A stretch of DNA of 64,000 bases. Source: Nepenthes gracilis (taxonomy: Eukaryota > Streptophyta > Magnoliopsida > Caryophyllales > Nepenthaceae). A program made the translations under genes and the position numbers. Positions within the stretch are counted from its first letter, which is position 1. Each line of letters begins with the position of its first letter. Where the stretch lies: positions 2,102,001 to 2,166,000 of the forward strand of contig BSYO01000003.1 in assembly GCA_033239525.1 (NCBI GenBank), read 5' to 3'. The notes beneath the pieces are model-generated. The model saw only the letters and a list, made by a program, of their open reading frames with translations, was not told the DNA's origin and did not search any database. Positions 20,873 to 35,100 of the stretch are shown here, one piece after another.

Positions 20873-21149
20873 GTCTTCGCAGGAGGCGGTCGAAGAGAGA
20901 GTATGGGAACGCGTTGTAAGGGTAAAAATGCATGTTTTATTAATGCATATTTTTCTTACATTGAGTGGCCTCAAGGCTTTTTGTCATTTTTCCTCCTTTT
21001 TTTTTTTTTTCCCGCGCCCATTATGGCATTGCCCTTCGAGCGGCGTGATCGGGCCGCTTCCTCGCCGCTCCCGGCCGCTACCGATCTTCGCAGAAGTGGT
21101 CGAGATATCCTTCCGATTTACCGGCCCTTTCGAGTTCCACCCGAGCTAT

Positions 21150-21830
21150 AGCCCCTGTGTCGGACCGCGGCTACCGTGGTGTGTGATTCCACCGTCACCT
21201 CCTCCGGTTCTTCAACGCGGGGCTATCTTAGGAACTTTCCGTCCCCGATCCGCCTCGGGATGCCGGGTGGAGGAGTCGGTGAAGGCCAATGGGTCTAAGT
21301 GTTTTTCTCCCCAAGGACCATCCTCCGGTTTATCGTGCCTTGACGGTGGGTGGGTCTTCTCGTGGGCGCTGTTCTTCTCCTTTCTTCCCCGTCCTCCAGG
21401 CAAGGGGTCTTCTAGTGCCGCCGGCTGAGTTGCTATGACCTTGGGTCCAAAGACATCTTCGAGCCTTTGAGCCCCCTCCTTGATGGGGCTCGGACTCATG
21501 GACTTCTTTTGTTGAGGTAATCCCTCAACTCGCCTCGGAGCCCCGCGCCGACGGGTTTTCTTGGAGCGCCGGCGGCGCGGGGCTTTCTGAGCGTGGGCTC
21601 CTAGAGTGTTCGCTTGCCTTCTCGCCGGAGGTCATGGGACGGCCTTATGAGGTCTGTCCACCTTTCGCGCCGCCTTTACGCACGCTTGGCCAAGGGCCAC
21701 TACTTATTCTACCGCCCGACGGGAGACACTCATCGTGGCGTCTTCTCCTGACGGGACGTCTTTGCCTTGTCTCACGAACATTCTTGAGGTGTTGCTTGTT
21801 GTTGGGGGGTGGGAAGCCGTGAGTTTTTTG
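21150..21830 (-). pseudogene. TE4 gag remnant
   Basis: A minus-strand frame at 21212-21499 carries EKNSAHEKTHPPSRHDKP, GEKHLDPLAFTDS and a KVPK block, which align with the TE8 gag (QKTQRPSGRDKP, GEEKHSGPLAFTDS, EKFLRWPR). The capsid domain and the zinc knuckle are missing or unreadable. Confidence 0.6.
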
Positions 21831-21840
21831 TTCTTCCTTT

Positions 21841-21856
21841 CCACAGACGGCGCCAA
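21841..21856 (-). other. TE4 primer binding site
   Basis: TTGGCGCCGTCTGTGG on the minus strand, directly inside the 5' LTR; identical to the PBS of TE8 and TE9. Confidence 0.85.
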
Positions 21857-22850
21857 TGTTACGTTCTGGTCCCACGGGTCCGAGAGACGCAAAGGATGGG
21901 GACGTCCCAGCCGGATCTCTCAGGAAGGCTCGTTGATGAGAGCTGTTGGATCCGAAGGGTCCAACACGGCCGAGAGATGCAGAGGCGCGTCCAGTCCTAT
22001 CCGTCGTTAATCGGCAACACAAATGAGTGATGTGTTGGACACGAGATGAGGATTGAGACCGATGTTTTACGGGAAACCTCCTCTTGAATGGAAAGGAAAA
22101 CCACGAGGCTCGGGCCCGTAAATAGCTTCACTATATGGGTTGGAGATTTTCAGAAGTACGATTGTGAGGTTAATCCCTTCATCTATCTTTTTGTGTTTCT
22201 CTTCCTAAGGGAGCTATGCTCACCGGGAGTCTTTTTTTACCATTCTTTGAGGAGTTAAGTGTGGAGAGAGAGAATGCCCAGGTTGAAGTTTTAGGGCTCG
22301 AGTTGTTGAGTCTGGAAAGCTCTTTTGGAAAGGAGGTCTTCATTTGTGTATTTATAGTGAAAATCGAGCCGGGGGAGAAGACATGTGGCGCCCATGGCGG
22401 TTGAGGAAATGGGTCCACCGGTTTCCTTTAATGCACTGACGTAGGAGAGTGGCGTGACGAAGGCCACGGCAAAGATTCGAGAGTGTGTTAGGTGTCTGAG
22501 AATGATATCGCCTTGATTTGACTAGGCGTGCCCTGTGATACTGGCGATTTGCAATAGTTGCAGGCTTTCTTGAAAATCGGCGTAAATTGGCTAGTTGGCA
22601 TTCTCGGCCATGAACGGGGTTCTCGTCCTGTCATGGAGGTTCCTTGTAAGCTCGCGGCTTGAGAGAAGGAACGGCTCTTATGGGACCCTCCGGGGAAAAG
22701 TCCGAGAGATTATTCTGCTTTCGGGCGGTTGAGAAACTTCAATTATCCGCCTCAGGCTTCTCACTGGGCCAACCGATCTCCTCTACTGGTGAGAGTTTCC
22801 GGGACTTCTTTTATTTCGGCCGCGCTTACGCCTTCATATCGCGCCCAACA
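21857..22850 (-). repeat. TE4 5' LTR
   Basis: 994 bp, TGTTACG...CCCAACA, collinear with 16910-17926. Differences are mostly one- to three-base deletions relative to the other copy. Confidence 0.9.
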
Positions 22851-25800
22851 AACATTATCGTATTATTACAAAATTTATGTAAAATAGTTATATTAACTTA
22901 TATTTTTAACAAATTTTACGATATTGTCTCGGTTGTGGCGTATAAAAACTGTTTCCATCACAATTTTTGTCCATTTATAACATATGACAGAAAATATCCC
23001 AATTGATTCTATGCCTCCCTCTTACTCCATTGATCTCGTTTTCCCACACATTCCCCACTTACATCACCATGAGTAATGTTCCTAAATTGATTTATATGGT
23101 TGGTTTTGATGGAACCATAAAAATTTCAAACTTCATTTGCATGATTCATGTAACAAAAAAACATATACATGATATAGAAAATTTAAGTGAATTATTTTAA
23201 AATTTTTTATTTACCGTATTGAATTTATATTTTAACCTCTACGGCTCATTTATATTACTAAAATTAGTTTATTATTGTCATATTTTTATGAAAATAACAG
23301 CAAAATTATTTAGCTTTGCTCCATTAAAAATAATAAAATTGTAAGTGTTAATTTTTGCAATAACATTGTTTTGAAAATTTTTTTCATATTGACCCCCTTG
23401 TAAAAATTTCTGAATCTGCCTCGATGAGAGAAGTTGTAATTTAGTAACTAAGATAACATAAAAATATATTTAGAGTATACTTTTATTGTATGATGAATAA
23501 ACATATCCAAATAAGATCATTTGATGAATTTGGGGTTTGCATTTCTCTAAAAGAAGAGTTGATTCAACCATTTTTAATCATAATTATTCGATTGATATTA
23601 AATAATTAAAATTTAAAAAATTAAATTTTTTAAAAAATAATAATATAATTATTTAATTAAATATTAAATAGTTATTATTAAAAGAAATCAAATCTAAAAG
23701 AGGGAGGCTCCTCAATTGTTCATTTGATTGCTATGTAAAAAATTGCAATTAATTCAAGTTGTTGGAAGAATTTATTTGTTACTTCAAGTACTAGTATAAT
23801 AGGAGAAATATTTAAAAATATACTCTTTCATCGTCCTTAAGATGTATTTTATTAAAATAATATCTATGAATATATTATTTTTTATATAATTTCATTAGTA
23901 TAAATTAATAAATAAAATTTTATACCATCAAATATATTTTAATAATAACTAAAGTATATTATTTAATACCACTCTATATAACATAATACAACATGATATG
24001 GCCTAATGATTCGTGGGGCATGGCTCATTCATTCCAAAGAAGGTTTCTGGTCCAGCTGGAACTTGTCCAATTTGAGTCGAGATAGTTCGACCCTCAAGCT
24101 TAGCCAATCGATGCAGCTACGAGCCCTAATACCATTATATGTGTACCGTTCGTATAGATTCAAAAGGCCAATTGCGTTTTTAATGATTATTTTAGGTTTT
24201 GCATATTTTTCCAAATATATATATATATAACTTTATTTAAATAGTTTTTTTTTTATATTTTTTGACATTTGTCATGATTGAAAAAATATTTTTTACGTAT
24301 TTAATGTTTTGCATCTATTAAAAAAAACCAATGGAAATTTTTTTTGATTAATGGAGAATTTAATGTTAAAATTTTAAAAATAATTTTTTACTGTAAAAAT
24401 AATGAGTCATTATTATAACTTATTACACTTTATTATTAACAATGATAGCTACTCATACAAAAATTTACTTGAATATGATCTACCAATTGGCTCGACATAT
24501 TTAACCACGTCACCACTTATTAGCGGGTAAATATACCAACCCCTATGGATTGATGGCCACAATGGGCCGACCCTCACTATTGATTGTTGAATAGTGATAT
24601 ATCCAATTTTATATCTAATCATTTACCAATAACATTTTCGATTAAACTGCTGGTCGCTGGACAATCCTTATTAACTTGTTAGTTACTGGTAAGCGACATC
24701 ATCAGTTTATTGCTACTTAATAGTATATCACCACCTAGATGATCAGCCAATGATCGAAATAAGTTATTGATTATAAAATATTATAATTAATTTATAAAAT
24801 ATTATTAGTAATATTGGTCTTAAAAATTCTATCATTATTTATCAAATCATATAATAATTAAAAATATTATAAATTTAATTAATTTCAAATATTTTACTAA
24901 TCACAACACTGTCATAATAAGTATTTTTAAAATATATACATAATATATTTTAATAATAGTTATATTATAAACTAACGTAACAAGATTTTAACATATTATA
25001 AAAATTATCGTCAAGTGATTATTACACGGCCCCACAATCGCAGTGGTAATCGCCGTCACTGCGCGGAGACCGCGAGTCTGAAAACACGGAGAACAATAAA
25101 ATAATATTTAAATTTAATTCACCGAAAAACCAACCCCTACCCCGCAGACGCAATAATAATGCAGAGTGCTCGAGTTGGGAGCACAACGCCCAAAGCTCGA
25201 ACGACCTTTTGACTTTTATTGACCGATTCAAGCAAAATAAAACAGCACTGCTCGAATTAAATAAAAAGTTATATACCTAATTGAATAAAGTTTTCGATTA
25301 AAGTAGCATAAAAATAAAAAAAATTTATAAAGTCATTTTAAATATATATTTTGTGGATACAATATAAAATAAAATCGACCTAATCCGATCAAATACGGAT
25401 GAAATAAATTATAAGTTTGTAGAGATATATCAAATAATTGAATTACTTGATCCGTAATAGAAGAGAGTTGTTAATAAATTCAAATACACGACTCTTGTTT
25501 GAATGAATAGCTAAATAAAAGATTAAAATATTTAATGATTCGATAAAAAAATAAAATTGGTATTAATTATTGATAAATAATTACGTAAATAATTGATAAT
25601 ATTAAATAGATAATAAATAATAAGTATTAAATATTTAACAATTATAAAATTTGGACAAACAGTTATAGTTCAACTAGTGTAACATTTTGAATAAATAGAA
25701 ATGTTAATTTCAAAAAAAATAGGTTGAGTGGCATTAAAACTATCATATACAATCTTCATTCACTAAAAAAGAATTAAAAATTATTATAGTATGTAAAATT

Positions 25801-26119
25801 TAAATTATAAGATTTGAAAATCTAAATTAATATAATTGGATTACCATTTAGATTTTAAGTACATATTATATATATTTTTAAAAATATAAATATTATATTT
25901 TAACAATTTTAATATGAATAAATATATTAATATGTATATAAATAATACTATTTAATAAGTACGGATAAATTTTAAAAAATAAATGTATATTAAAAAAAAT
26001 TAATTGGAGTTAATTATCAATTTGTTTCCGGGAGCAGCAAGAATCTACGATAAAAACAGAAACGACACTCCCTCTCTATTGCCACTCCTTTTCCCTCACT
26101 CGTCCTTCTACTCCGGCCG
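22851..26119. other. AT-rich spacer upstream of the DUF642 gene
   Basis: About 3.3 kb, very AT-rich. I see no gene or element ends. A short GC-richer island at about 25020-25220 has no recognisable coding content. No clear TATA box was identified for the DUF642 gene. Confidence 0.55.
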
Positions 26120-26160
26120 GGGAGAGAGAGAGAAAGAAGGAGGGAGAGAGAGAGAGAGAG
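26120..26160. repeat. GA microsatellite in the DUF642 5' leader
   Basis: GGAGAGAGAGAG-type runs end 15 bp before the start codon. GA/CT tracts in plant 5' leaders often bind GAGA-type regulators; no such role is shown here. A CT run also lies just inside intron 1 (about 26298-26312). Confidence 0.75.
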
Positions 26161-26175
26161 GATTGCGCTTCAAAA

Positions 26176-29100
26176 ATGGCCGGGAGATTAGCAACAAGCA
26201 AAATGTTCTCAGCGTTTACGCTGCTCTTAGCAAGTTTATCTGTAGTAGTAGCTGAAGAAGACTCTACCATTCAAGACGGTACCTATTAATCGTCTCCTCT
26301 CTCTCTCTCTCGTGCTCACTCTTGTTCTATCTTAACTTCTCATTAATTTTGCCCTCTTTGGCTTCTTAAACATCTCTATTTTCTTCTGTTTGGCCTTCAA
26401 AGTTGAAAGATCCATCTGTTATCCTCTTAGATCTAACTATAGTTATTTGTTTGCATCGCGTTCTGAATTATGCATTTCACGTGGTTGTTGTTGGACTCGG
26501 ACCACAAAGACGCCCTTGGAGGGCAATAGATAGTAGTTATGTCGAGCTTCAAGGAGGAAATTAATTTCACATCACATTAGCTATATTCTATTACTGCGTT
26601 TCTATGGAAAATTTATGTTCTTTGGTGGTGAGTTCTGAATAACGCTGGAAAATGTAAGGATTGGGAGTGTTTCTTTGCGGTTTGGCCTGTTTTAAGTTAA
26701 GAATTTCATTTATTCTAGCCGCTTGCTCATTGCTTGGTTCCCGGTCTTCTCAGTATGCTGAATATAGTGTGCAGACTGTCACTGTGTAGCGTGCAGTGGC
26801 CTGGAGAATTTTGACTTGGAAAAGCTGTTTCACATTGCTGTTGGTGGACAAATGCAATAGGCCATTGTCTCTCATAGACTTTTTTTTCTCTCTCTCAAAA
26901 AATGCCCAGCGGAACTTGAAAATGAGCTCCCGCACTTAGACGAAATTGTGGGAAAAGAAAAGAAGAGAAAAGAAAGGTTATGGCCGTGGAATCAATAGGT
27001 ATTCAAAAGGGAAGGGCAGGCAGCCTCTTCCTCCATTAACCCCCCCTAAATCATCTTATTGCTTCAACCATAACGACTCAACTCCCATTTAGTTAATTAT
27101 CAATTTTATCTAGTAATAATAGCAGGGATTATTTAAAAAGCCTATCCATTTTTTTCTGGTTCAAAGACTGTCTATTTTCTTTAATTTGCTACTTTAGAGT
27201 GAGTTTTTTCTTCATTATTTTTCCATTTGATGTTTTGTTTTATGTTCTTGTTTGGTGGTGACAAATAATACTGCACTACCAAAGGAAAAAGAGAAAAAGC
27301 AAGGGTAATATTGGTATCAATTAATTCTACATTGAAGCGAAGGACAAAGAAGAGGGGGATGATCAGTAAATTAGTAATGTTAGTCAATATTGTAGTCCAT
27401 CAGATTTCAAAGTTGTGGGTCCTTGATGCGCAACCATGTCTGTCTTCCACATAGCTCCCTTGTTAATACTAGGACACTTTGGGTAGCATAACTTGAGATT
27501 CATAATGCTGACTTGCCATTTTCAAAATACTCAGCCAATAACAATTTATCTTTAGAGGAATTTATGTTTTCCTAAGAGTTGTTTTAGGGCCTATTTGAAA
27601 TCTTCTGCAATAGTTTTTATGGAAATAAATTGGATGTATCACAAAAGTTTTTATGGAAGAATTAATTTGGTAAAGCTTTTTCAATAAGGTGTAATTTTGA
27701 TTTTTTTGGGTAAAAAATGTTGGGGTATGGGTTATTTTCATGTAGGCCTATATCCATTTGACGTGTCATTTGGTGGTTCATATAAGGTCACACGGATACT
27801 GTGAAGATATTGTAAATGTTTTAAATTAAAAGATATTTGTTGTAAGTTATTGTTTGTTTTTTTATAATTTAAGTAAGTGGTTCGGATCTTAATAAAAATA
27901 TGCCTCAAGCGATTATTAAAAAATAATAAATAATTTTTAAAAATACTTTCGAATATTGGTAAATTAAATAGCTGCTGAAGCTGATATAGCAAGTTGCAAT
28001 TTACAACCCTTTTTTTTTTTTAAGTTAAGTAGCAAATTACGGCTTATGTTCCATTGAATGGCGCTTCGTGTTTAGTAACCACAACCTGGACCTGGAGGAT
28101 CCAATTTGGTTGGAAGGGGGACAAGCAATATTTGTGTTGGGATCCGTTACCCAGGGGTCCTAGAATTAGTGTGGAGAACGGACGAGCGTTTCGGATCCGA
28201 GAGGCTCAAGCTATCACGCGTAATACGGAACGACCGAGAGATTCCTTTAAAATACGCGGACTCAATAGCACGCGTAACACCCGGCCAACAAGACTTGGGA
28301 CTCCAATCAAACTACGAAGTGAGCCAAGAAAGGACGGTGGAATTCCGTCCCGTTATCCGAGGAGTGCCAACTCACCATTTCCCTGCTTCGAGGAGTCGTA
28401 AATCCCGCTACACGCCGTCACTGCCAAGAAGAATCCCCGTAACACGCCATGTCACCAAGGGCGACCGCCCACCACAAAGAGCCGCGCTGCAGCATCTCAC
28501 CTAACACGCCGGCGTGCTCGACACTCCAGCGCGCCGACATGGCGTGGGAGTAGGTGGTCACCGCCCCAGGTGCCGTAGGCGGGTGTGAGAAGCTTCCAAC
28601 GGTTGCCTTTCTATGCCTATAAATGCGCACCCAAGCCCTGAGATTTAAAAGGGGGATTGCCTCCCAAGCAAGTGAAAGAGCCAAAAGAGAGGAACAAAGC
28701 ATTTTCCTGTACTTTGAACTTAGAATTCTTGTACTTTCAACAACAAAATAGTGAAGAATATTTCGGGCTTCCCACTCGTGGTTTTCCTTCGTTTTGAAGG
28801 GGGTTTCCACGTAAAAATGGTCCGTCCATCCGTCCCTCTCGCACCTTTCACTCGCCCACGATCTCACTCTTTATGTTGCATCGGTTGGCCCACTTGACAC
28901 GTAGCGCACGCAAGCCTTGTATGGTGATCGGATCAAACGCAACATTAGCGCGCGTCTGTGGGAACGGACAAAAGTCAACTTCTCACCTTCTTAGATCCAC
29001 GTTTAACCACGCGTCATGACCTTTACTTCCAAGCATCATAACATGGTGAGCACGAGGTATGAAAGCGCACCACCTGAGCCACTACTCAACACCGGCAGAG

Positions 29101-32100
29101 GATGCCCCAAACCCCGTGGGCATGAAAACCATCCGCATCCAGTCGTAAGGGATTGGCGACCAAAATGGATGACATATCCAAGGCCGTCTTCGCTCTGCGC
29201 GAGGGAAGACGAGAGCAAGGGGAGCGCCTTCCGTGGGCTCCCAGCGTAAAACCTCCGAGAGGGAGGAGGCGCGAGCGCGGTCGTGGCGCCCGGCAAGAGC
29301 CACCAAGAACCCGGGTGGCCTCAGTGGCGAGATCCCTCGAGCCCCGGGAGGATCGTCCTAGTCCCCGGTCTCGGGACACCGGGAAAATCGCGCCCGAGAA
29401 GCGACGCATGCACGGCGCCGAGAAGGACCGAGAGGCCGTGAGCCACCGCCCTAACGAATCGAGGCATCTCCTCAACGCAAAGTGAGGACGACAGACTCCA
29501 CCCCTATGTGGAGGAGAAATGGAGAAGGTCCGAATCGCGTCTTTGGGGGAGAGCAAATGAGCGAGTATCCCCGATCTCCGGTCACGACGACGGGGACGCC
29601 GAACGAGGGCGCGCCCCAAAGTTTAAAATGCCAAACACAGGCGTACGATGGGAGCGCCGATCCCATGGACCACCCGAACTCGTTCCCGGAGCATCTCGAG
29701 CCTCCGGGGACTAGACGAGGCCACCATGTGCCAATGCTTCCCCGACACCGAAGGGGGACGCGAGAGTATGGTTTTACTGATGCCCGCGGCTCCATTTAGC
29801 ACTTTTCGCGAAGCGGCGGCGTTTTTATGGCCGCCGCCTCAAGTAGAAGAACGGAGAGATGGCCACAGCATCTCACTCGCGTAAGCAGGTGCCGAGGAAA
29901 GCCTAAGGGAGTTCTTGCCGGTCGTGGCCGAGGCCGGCAGATTCCAAAGTGTCGGACCAGGGTGAAGCTAAATGCTTTCCTATCCGGCCCGGAGGGGTGC
30001 TTTCTAAGCATCTCATCCATAAGGGCCCTCACGGCTCGGGAGGAGGCCGAGGTGCAGCAAGGGCCTACATAGTACCAAGAGGCCAATGAAGCAAAGCGTC
30101 GAGAGAAGGATGAGAGCTACGTCGAGACAGTTAGAGATGAAGAGAAATGGGGACTTCCGTAGTCCCCCCATTTGTGACAAAGCACGGAAGTTGAGCCGGC
30201 CGTCCGTAGGAGCGTCTGCTTGATCCCACTCGACATTTGAACGACACACGCACGAATGTGCTAATGCGCATTCAAGCGGAGAAGTTTGTAAAGTGGCCGA
30301 GCCCTTTGAAAATCCAGAGGAGGGGTTGAGTCAAAAATCTGCGACTTCCACCGTCTAAGGGGTCATGACGGAGACTGCAAGTTTGCAGAGGGAAATGAAG
30401 AACTAATCGGAGGGGGCACCTCAACCGTTTCTGCAAAGACCCGGACAATCCTCCGGAGCAATCGGTGAATAAGTGGAACCCCAAGGAACCGAGGTTGCGC
30501 GGGGGTTGTGAACATGGTGTCAACCCTACGAACCGGGAGAGCACTGAGCCTGGGCGCTTCTAAAAGGCCGAGGACGAGTATTAGGGACGATGTAATTTGC
30601 TTTAGCAAAGATGATATAGCCCATGTAACTCCCCATTGTGATCCCCGGTTCAGCCTAAAGACGTTTTTGTGACGGCCAACGACTACCGTATAAACGAGTC
30701 TTGTCGATAAATGGAAGTTCCAGAATTTGCTTTATCTTGATGCGTACCTCAAGCTTGGATTAAAAAGACATCGGGATGAAGGCCCTGCAGGGGCCGCTCT
30801 ATGGACTTGATAATGAGCCGGTCGATCAGGGGTATCGCAACTAGAAGTCACATCGGGAACATACCAGAGACGGCCTCGAAGGTCCTCACCTTCCTCGTGG
30901 TGGACCTCCCGTCCGTTACAATGCGATTCTCGGGCGTCCTTGCCTTCACGCCTTTGAAGCGGTGACTTCCATCCCGCATTTAAAAATGAAGTTCCCAACC
31001 CCGTGCGGAATAGGGAAGTACTCGGCGAGCAAGCCTTTGGAAGGATGTGCTATCTATCGCAGTCACGCAGACTCCCTGCGAGACCAATGGAAGACTCGAC
31101 CTCGGAGACGAGGCAACACCGCGGCAGCGCGGCTGGTGAGCCTACCTGCCGAGTTCGATTGGACCCGAGGACCCAGAAAAAGTGTGTCCAAATAGGAAGC
31201 TCTCTCGAAGATTCCGTCCCCGAGACCACTCACAAAGTTTCTAAAGGAAAACTCGACGTATTTGCTTGGTCCCCCGGATATGCTGCATCTCTCCCGAGAC
31301 GATAGTGCACGAGGCTTGGTGTAGATCCTCACCTACAAGCATCAAAGGCGAACGGAGAAATCACTCAACTAGTGGAAAAGGCTGGTGGCCGTCGGGAGGA
31401 AGTGAAAAAGCTCTGGACGCGGGATTTATTCGAGAGGTACAAGACCAGGATTGGCAGCCAACGTGGTAATGGTGAAGAAAAGCAGTGGGAAGTGGAGGAT
31501 GTGCGTCGACTTCACAGACCTCAACAAGGCCTGTCCGAAGGATGGCTTTCCACTTCCCAGGATCGGCGGTTGGTGGACTCAACATCCGGTCACGAGCCAC
31601 GAGCTTTATGGATGCTTACTCAGGCTACAATCAAATAAAATGTGTCCCGAGGGACGAAGAGCATACATCCTTATGGCCAAACCAAGGGACGTATTGTTAC
31701 AAGTGATGCCCTTGACCTCAAGAACGCGGGGCAACATACCAACTAGGTCGATAAGATGTTCGAGGACCAAATCCTAAGGAACGTGGAAGTCTACGTGGGA
31801 CGACTTGCTCGTAAAGAGCAGATTAGTAGAAGCCACATCGAGGACTTGACGAAACATTCCGGGCATTGAGGCGCACGGAATGGCCGAACTCCCAACAAAT
31901 GCACATTTCGGGGGTAACGTCCAGGAAGTTCTGGGCTATATAGTGTCACGGTCACGGATCGAGGCGAATCCCGAGAAGATCCAGGCGATCTTGAACATAC
32001 GATCCCAAGGGATTTGTGAGAGACGTTCAAAGACTCACGGGACGGGACCGCCTCTATCCCGCGCTCGCAAAATCGCCGAGAGACATTTGCCCTTCTTGGG

Positions 32101-35100
32101 TGGCACTCGGAGGCCGAAAACTCCAAGGCTTTCGTTGGAGCAACGATGCGAGGAGGCACCGGGGCCTCAAGGTGTATCTTGCTAACCCACCGGGCCGGCT
32201 TCCCCCGAGTGGGAGAGGAGCTCTATTTGTATTTGTGGTGGCCAAGCCCCGAGCTCGGTCTTGGTGAAAGAGCGCCCGGGGAATCAAGAGCAAGATACTA
32301 CGTTAGCAAGATCCCGCGACTCGAGAGACTCCAGTGACCCGCATGCGAGAAAGTCGCTCAGACCGGTATACTCGCCAGAAGTTAAGGCCCTACTTCCAGC
32401 ACATAGAATGTAGTCCCGCCCGACCCGGCCCGAGGACTATTCTCCGTAAGCCCGAGGTCTCGGGCGACTAATAAAGTGGGCCATTGAGCTAGGCGAATTC
32501 GACATCGATTGGCCCGAGGCCCGGCCATGAAGGGCCGAGCCCTTGCGGATTTTTGTGGTGGAGGCAACAACACTTGGCAACGATGATGCCGAGAGCGCAG
32601 GAACCGGGAAACAGGATCACCACCGCATGGACGCTTCACGGGGCTCGGCCAACCATGAAGGAAGGTTGCGGGGGGCGTCGTACTAAGAACTCCCGTGGGT
32701 CTGAAATTAAGTATTCTAGTGACTTTGGGATTCCCAAAGAACCAATAATGTCGCGGAGTACGAGGCCTTGATCACGGGGCTACGGTTGGCGAAGGAATGC
32801 TCGGCCGGGGACTTGGTGGTCTAGTGGTGATTCTCGAGCTAGTCATCAACTGTGTCCCGGGAACTTTGAAGCAAACCACCCTCAACTTTCCAAGTACCTC
32901 ATGAAGGTGAAAGGAATGACCTCGATTTTGAGCAAATTGAATTCGTGCACATTCTCGAGGGAAAATAATGAGAAGGCGGACTCCTTGCAAAAGCAAAAAG
33001 AAATGTCCAGGGGACCCCAGCAATACGCCCGAGGAATGAGGGAAACACGGGAGCGACCAACGGTAGATGAGCCGAGACCATGGTTATGCCAGTGTCCGAC
33101 GATGATACCCGGATGACCGCGTACTTAAGATACCTTGCTGACGGAGCCCGAGGACCCCGTTGAAGCCAAGAAGGTCAAAAAGACCATGGCCGGGTATGCC
33201 ATAGTGGATGGCCGTTTATATCGCCGAGGGTTTTCAACCCTTACTTGAGATGCCCGACCCCGGAGGCGAATACGCCCTCGGGAGGTGCATCTTGGAATCT
33301 GCGGATCCCATGTGGAGGCAAGAACACGGCGTTCAAAATAATGAGGCAAGGGTATTATCGGCCTACCATGAAGTATGATGCCGTGGACTTCGCACGCCCG
33401 TGAGAGCGCCAAGTCCACGGCGCACTTGAACTTGACCACACACACGGAGCTCCGGCGTTGCGATCTCCGTGGCCCTTTGCATGGTGGGGGCTTGATATCC
33501 TCACCACTTCATCGCTACGGACAGAGGAAGTTCCTCGGTCATGGGGATCGACTACTTTACAAAGTGGGTTGAGGCAACGCCCTCGCGCAATAACGGAGTA
33601 AAAATGAAACTGAAGATTTCGCGCAATCAAATCGCCTGGTATGGGATCCCCGAGTGCGTCATCACCGATAACGGACGCAGATTCGGGGAAGCGGTTCTCC
33701 GTGCATGCGCTCGTCTCTTAATCAACCTCGATCCACACGTCACGTCGCCTACCCTCGTGCCAACGGCAGGTGGAGGTCACAATCGGACTATCCCGCACGG
33801 GCTTAAGGAAAAAGACTCAGGGGGCTCTGGGTGGATGAGCTCCCCTACATCCTCTCGGGTCTATAGAACTACTCCGAGGGAATCGACGAAGGAGACACCC
33901 TTTAGCCTTTGTTATGGGGTTGAAGCGGTTATACCCGGTGGAAGTGGGCCTCCCAAGTCTCGAGTGGAGCACTTCAACCCGGACCCAATGACCAAAAACT
34001 CCGTGAGCACCTTGACTTACTCGAGGAGGCCCGCGATCGAGCACGACTAAGCATTCGCAACATATCGGCGGCCGGGTGGCCCGTTATTACAACAAAAGGT
34101 AAAGGCACGGCGGTTTGAGGTGGAGATTTGGTGTTGAGAAGCATTGAGCGGCCGGGAAGAATGCGGCCCGTAACAAACTTTCTCCAAGTGGGGAGGGACC
34201 TTTCTGGTCTCTGCGATCCTCCGAGATGGGGCATACAAGCTACGCGGCCCCGGGAGGGTAGGTTAATCCCCGGACATGGAACGCTATGCACCTTAAAAAT
34301 ACTACCGTAAGAGTGGCGACCAAAAGCGCCGTCTGCCGACAAGACCGAATGCGAAGGAACTCGATCACTGAGAAAGGGCGCCGTAAATGTAATCGGGAAA
34401 AGACATTGCAAGTGTTTTATATAAAAGTTGAGGTTTGGTGCACTTGAGCGATTCACGGTCCTAAAACTCGATTCCGTCCGAGCCCAAGAGGTCGAAATAA
34501 AAACTCGATTCCGTCCGAGCGCCCAAGAGGTCGAAATAAAAACTCGATTCCGTCCGAGCGGCCCAAGAGGTCGAAATAAAACTCGATTCCGTCCGAGCGG
34601 CCCAAGAGGTCGAAATAAAAACTCGATTCCGTCGAGCGCCCAAGAGGTCGAAATAAAAACTCGGTTCCGTCCGAGCGGCCCGAGAGGTCGAAATAAAAAC
34701 TCGGTTCCGTCCGAGCGGCCCAAGAGGTCGAAATAAAAACTCGGTCCCGTCCGAGCGGCCCAAGAGGTCGAAATAAGAACTCGGTTTCGTCCGATCGGCC
34801 CGAGAGGTGAAAGCTAAAGAAACTGAGTTCCATTCAAAAGACATAACAGGTCAAAATTCAAAGGCTTGGTTTCACGCAAACATCACTAAGGGACAAGGCG
34901 TAATGAAAAGCAAGAAAGATGCACAGACAAGCATTGCCAAAAATTTTTTATCTTATTTCGTCAAAAAATATACATGGAAGGAAGTAAAAAAAAAAAAAAA
35001 AAAAAAAAAAGAGAGAAGGTCTAATCTAAAAGAGCTGGGGGCTGGCTTCCGGATAACTCTCCAGGTTGAGGAGGCTGCTGAGGATGAAGCTCCTGAGACC

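Larger units (their letters stand above)
16910..22850 (-). mobile_element. TE4: Tat-like gypsy element lacking pol
   Basis: A 5941-bp element. On the minus strand: 5' LTR 21857-22850, PBS 21841-21856, gag remnant, short tandem repeats, then an antisense (plus-strand) gene, PPT, 3' LTR 16910-17926. No protease, reverse transcriptase, RNase H or integrase translation was found between the LTRs. Flanking 5-mers (AAAGT and AACAT) match at three of five positions, so the target duplication is imperfect. Architecture matches TE8, and the antisense gene matches TE5 and TE8. Confidence 0.85.

Noticed and set aside
23003..23200. 65-codon plus-strand open frame
   Set aside because: AT-rich chance frame without motif, neighbour or splice context.
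24100..24140. Possible copia PBS relic (AGCCCTAATACCATTATATG)
   Set aside because: Only partial resemblance to the complement of the tRNA-Met PBS, with no LTR ends or coding remains nearby.
29086..29619. 177-codon minus-strand open frame over TE5 gag
   Set aside because: It is an antisense shadow of GC-rich gag sequence with no counterpart frame in TE9.
34466..34815. Regular short repeats that could suggest a CRISPR array
   Set aside because: The units are directly adjacent with no unique spacers, lie inside a plant retrotransposon and have no cas genes; it is a tandem array.
33974..34844. Open frames with repeating RPLGPLGRNRV-type peptides over the tandem array
   Set aside because: They are translations of the DNA tandem repeat in several frames on both strands; all frames are open simply because the unit lacks stops.
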